Below, piece by piece: positions 62,930 to 64,000 of a stretch of DNA of 64,000 nucleotides. The position numbers and the translations under genes were made by a program. This DNA is from Gammaproteobacteria bacterium UBA7803. GTDB lineage: Bacteria > Pseudomonadota > Gammaproteobacteria > Pseudomonadales > Azotimanducaceae. The stretch lies in NCBI GenBank assembly GCA_002480525.1, contig DLCH01000078.1:28116-92115 (forward strand). The letters run 5' to 3'. The number at the start of each line of letters is the position of its first letter. The first letter of the stretch is position 1. The notes below the pieces were generated by a model. The model searched no databases, had not been told where the DNA came from, and saw only the letters and a program-made list of their open reading frames with translations.

Positions 62930-64000
62930 GCAGGACACCGGGCGCGGCGCCGAGCGCACCGCCGAGCGCGGCAGCGAGCCGGCGTTCTTCGACCGGGGGG
63001 ACCGCCGTACCCACCTCGAGCAGCTTCGCCACCTCTCCCAGTGGTCGCGCCGGGTGCTGCTCGTGACCGGCCCGCGGGGCGTCGGCAAGAGCACCCTGTA
63101 CCGGCAGCTCTCCGCCACCCTCGAGCCGCGGGCCAAGGCGGCCCGGATCAACGGCTCCCTGGTCCAGGGCAATCTCGACGTGCTCACCGCCATGGTTCAG
63201 GGCTTCGGCCTGGCGGCGCCGGCGGACGCCGGCGGGCGGGTTCTGCAGGAACTGGTCGGCGACCACGCCCGCGACCAGGAGCGCGCCGACCGCTTCTGCG
63301 TGTCGCTCATCGACGATGCGGAGATGCTCGAGCCGAAGGCGCTGGAGGGGTTGATGGAGCTGGTCGCGGCGTCGCCCCTGCGGCTGGTGCTGTTCGGCGA
63401 GGTGCGGCTGGTGCCGGCGATCGAGCGCCTGGCGGAAGGCCGCGGCGTGGGCTGGCACGAGATCCGTCTGACCGGCTTCAGCGGCGACGACGTGCGCGCC
63501 TACCTGGAGTGGCGCCTGCGGCAGCAGGGGTATGAAGAGCCGATGCCGTTCACCGAGGCCCAGGTGCGGGAGATCGGACGTCTGTCCGAAGGCCTGCCCG
63601 GGCGCATCGACCAGATGAGCAACGTGCTGCTGGCGCGGATTCAGAGTGCCGGACACGGTCCGGACGGGAGACGGTTCCCCGCGCTGCCCCAGGGCCACCG
63701 CGGCCTGCTGGCGCTGCTGGTCGCGGTGCTGGGGCTCGCCTATCTGCTGTGGCCGTCGCCGGATGGGCCGGAGGTGGCCGAGGGCCCGGAGATGGTGGTG
63801 GAGCCGGTGGCGCAGCCGCCGCGCAGCGAGGAGCCGTTGCCCCGGGAACCGGCGGCCGAGACCGCCGGCCGATCGGCTGTCGATTCCGCCGCCGATGCCG
63901 CGGGCGGGGCCGCCAGCGGGGCCGCCGGGTCGGCAACGGACGTCACCGCGGCGCCAGCCGGGTCATCGGACCCGGAGACCGGGGATTCCGCCACGACGGG
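62922..64000 (+). CDS. damX: DamX-like AAA/SPOR protein (3' part off the window)
   Basis: Starts at a GTG inside the end of aroB; about 359 codons are visible. The N-terminal 230 residues are an ExeA/MshM-type AAA ATPase (P-loop 'VTGPRGVGKSTLYRQL', Walker B 'VSLIDDAEMLEPKAL'). A membrane helix follows at about 265-285 (GLLALLVAVLGLAYLLWP), then a Pro/Glu/Ala linker that runs off the edge. The C-terminal SPOR domain is expected beyond 64000. aroK-aroB-damX is the standard order. It acts at the division septum. Confidence 0.88.
   Translation, partial: MAEQDTGRGAERTAERGSEPAFFDRGDRRTHLEQLRHLSQWSRRVLLVTGPRGVGKSTLYRQLSATLEPRAKAARINGSLVQGNLDVLTAMVQGFGLAAPADAGGRVLQELVGDHARDQERADRFCVSLIDDAEMLEPKALEGLMELVAASPLRLVLFGEVRLVPAIERLAEGRGVGWHEIRLTGFSGDDVRAYLEWRLRQQGYEEPMPFTEAQVREIGRLSEGLPGRIDQMSNVLLARIQSAGHGPDGRRFPALPQGHRGLLALLVAVLGLAYLLWPSPDGPEVAEGPEMVVEPVAQPPRSEEPLPREPAAETAGRSAVDSAADAAGGAASGAAGSATDVTAAPAGSSDPETGDSATT

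Overview
This window reads as chromosome from a GC-rich gammaproteobacterium. The gene neighbourhoods are those of Pseudomonas, Chromatiales and Xanthomonadales relatives: mrcA facing pilMNOPQ-aroK-aroB-damX; priA-SPOR-hslVU-DUF971-ubiE-ubiJ-ubiB-hisE-tatABC; gpmI-envC-ctpA-deacetylase; rhodanese-secB; glnA with ntrBC. I cannot name a genus. I see no prophage, insertion sequence, CRISPR array, rRNA or tRNA. The accessory character lies in repeats and in one small regulated operon.

Layout. 1-4.2 kb: an AsmA-family gene (cut by the left edge), two small proteins of unknown function, then hisB-hisA without hisH or hisF. hisA collides tail to tail with a divergent polysaccharide deacetylase. 4.2-8.4 kb (minus): the cell-wall and glycolysis operon gpmI-envC-ctpA-deacetylase. 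8.5-10 kb: rhodanese, secB and convergent trmL. 10-25 kb (plus): a nearly complete MSHA-type pilus operon (mshI, a PilN-like gene, mshJ, K, L, N, E, G, pilin, C, D, O, P, Q). Almost every gene overlaps the next, and mshM and mshF are absent. 25-28.7 kb (minus): an operon for a PaaX-like regulator, a membrane fatty-acid desaturase and an AidB-like acyl-CoA dehydrogenase, behind a very regular operator/promoter region. 28.7-35.3 kb (minus): a paraoxonase-like lipoprotein, ntrC, ntrB, a DUF4124 protein and glnA with its sigma-54 promoter, NtrC boxes and terminator. 35.3-36.6 kb (minus): a PP-loop tRNA-thiolation-like enzyme with a TusA-like protein. 36.7-39 kb (plus): typA and dtd. 39.2-50.8 kb (minus): the long priA to phytanoyl-CoA-dioxygenase-like run. 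50.9-52.7 kb (plus): rpmE and an M48 metalloprotease. 53.4-56.1 kb (minus): mrcA. 56.2-64 kb (plus): pilMNOPQ, aroK, aroB and damX (cut by the right edge).

How the genes work together. Two type IV pilus alignment/secretin sets sit in one window: MSHA (MshI/PilN-like/MshJ/MshK/MshL) and the twitching-type PilMNOPQ. Only the MSHA set has its own motor here, an MshE with an N-terminal MshEN domain, so it is probably under cyclic-di-GMP control. Nitrogen control is self-contained: NtrBC, an NtrC box upstream of ntrB, and an NtrC/sigma-54 promoter for glnA. Histidine synthesis is oddly incomplete: hisB, hisA and hisE are at their usual sites, but hisH, hisF and hisI are missing from the places where relatives keep them.

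Most noteworthy signals. (1) A 217-bp tandem duplication between the M48 protease and mrcA, each copy holding a long hairpin whose stem changed on both strands at one base pair. (2) Three REP clusters, all in convergent (3'-to-3') intergenic gaps. (3) The PaaX-like promoter, where a palindrome covers the -10 box and three 12-bp repeats with the same core abut the -35 box. I found no clear new multi-gene system. The desaturase/AidB-like operon and the PP-loop/TusA pair are the least explained gene sets.
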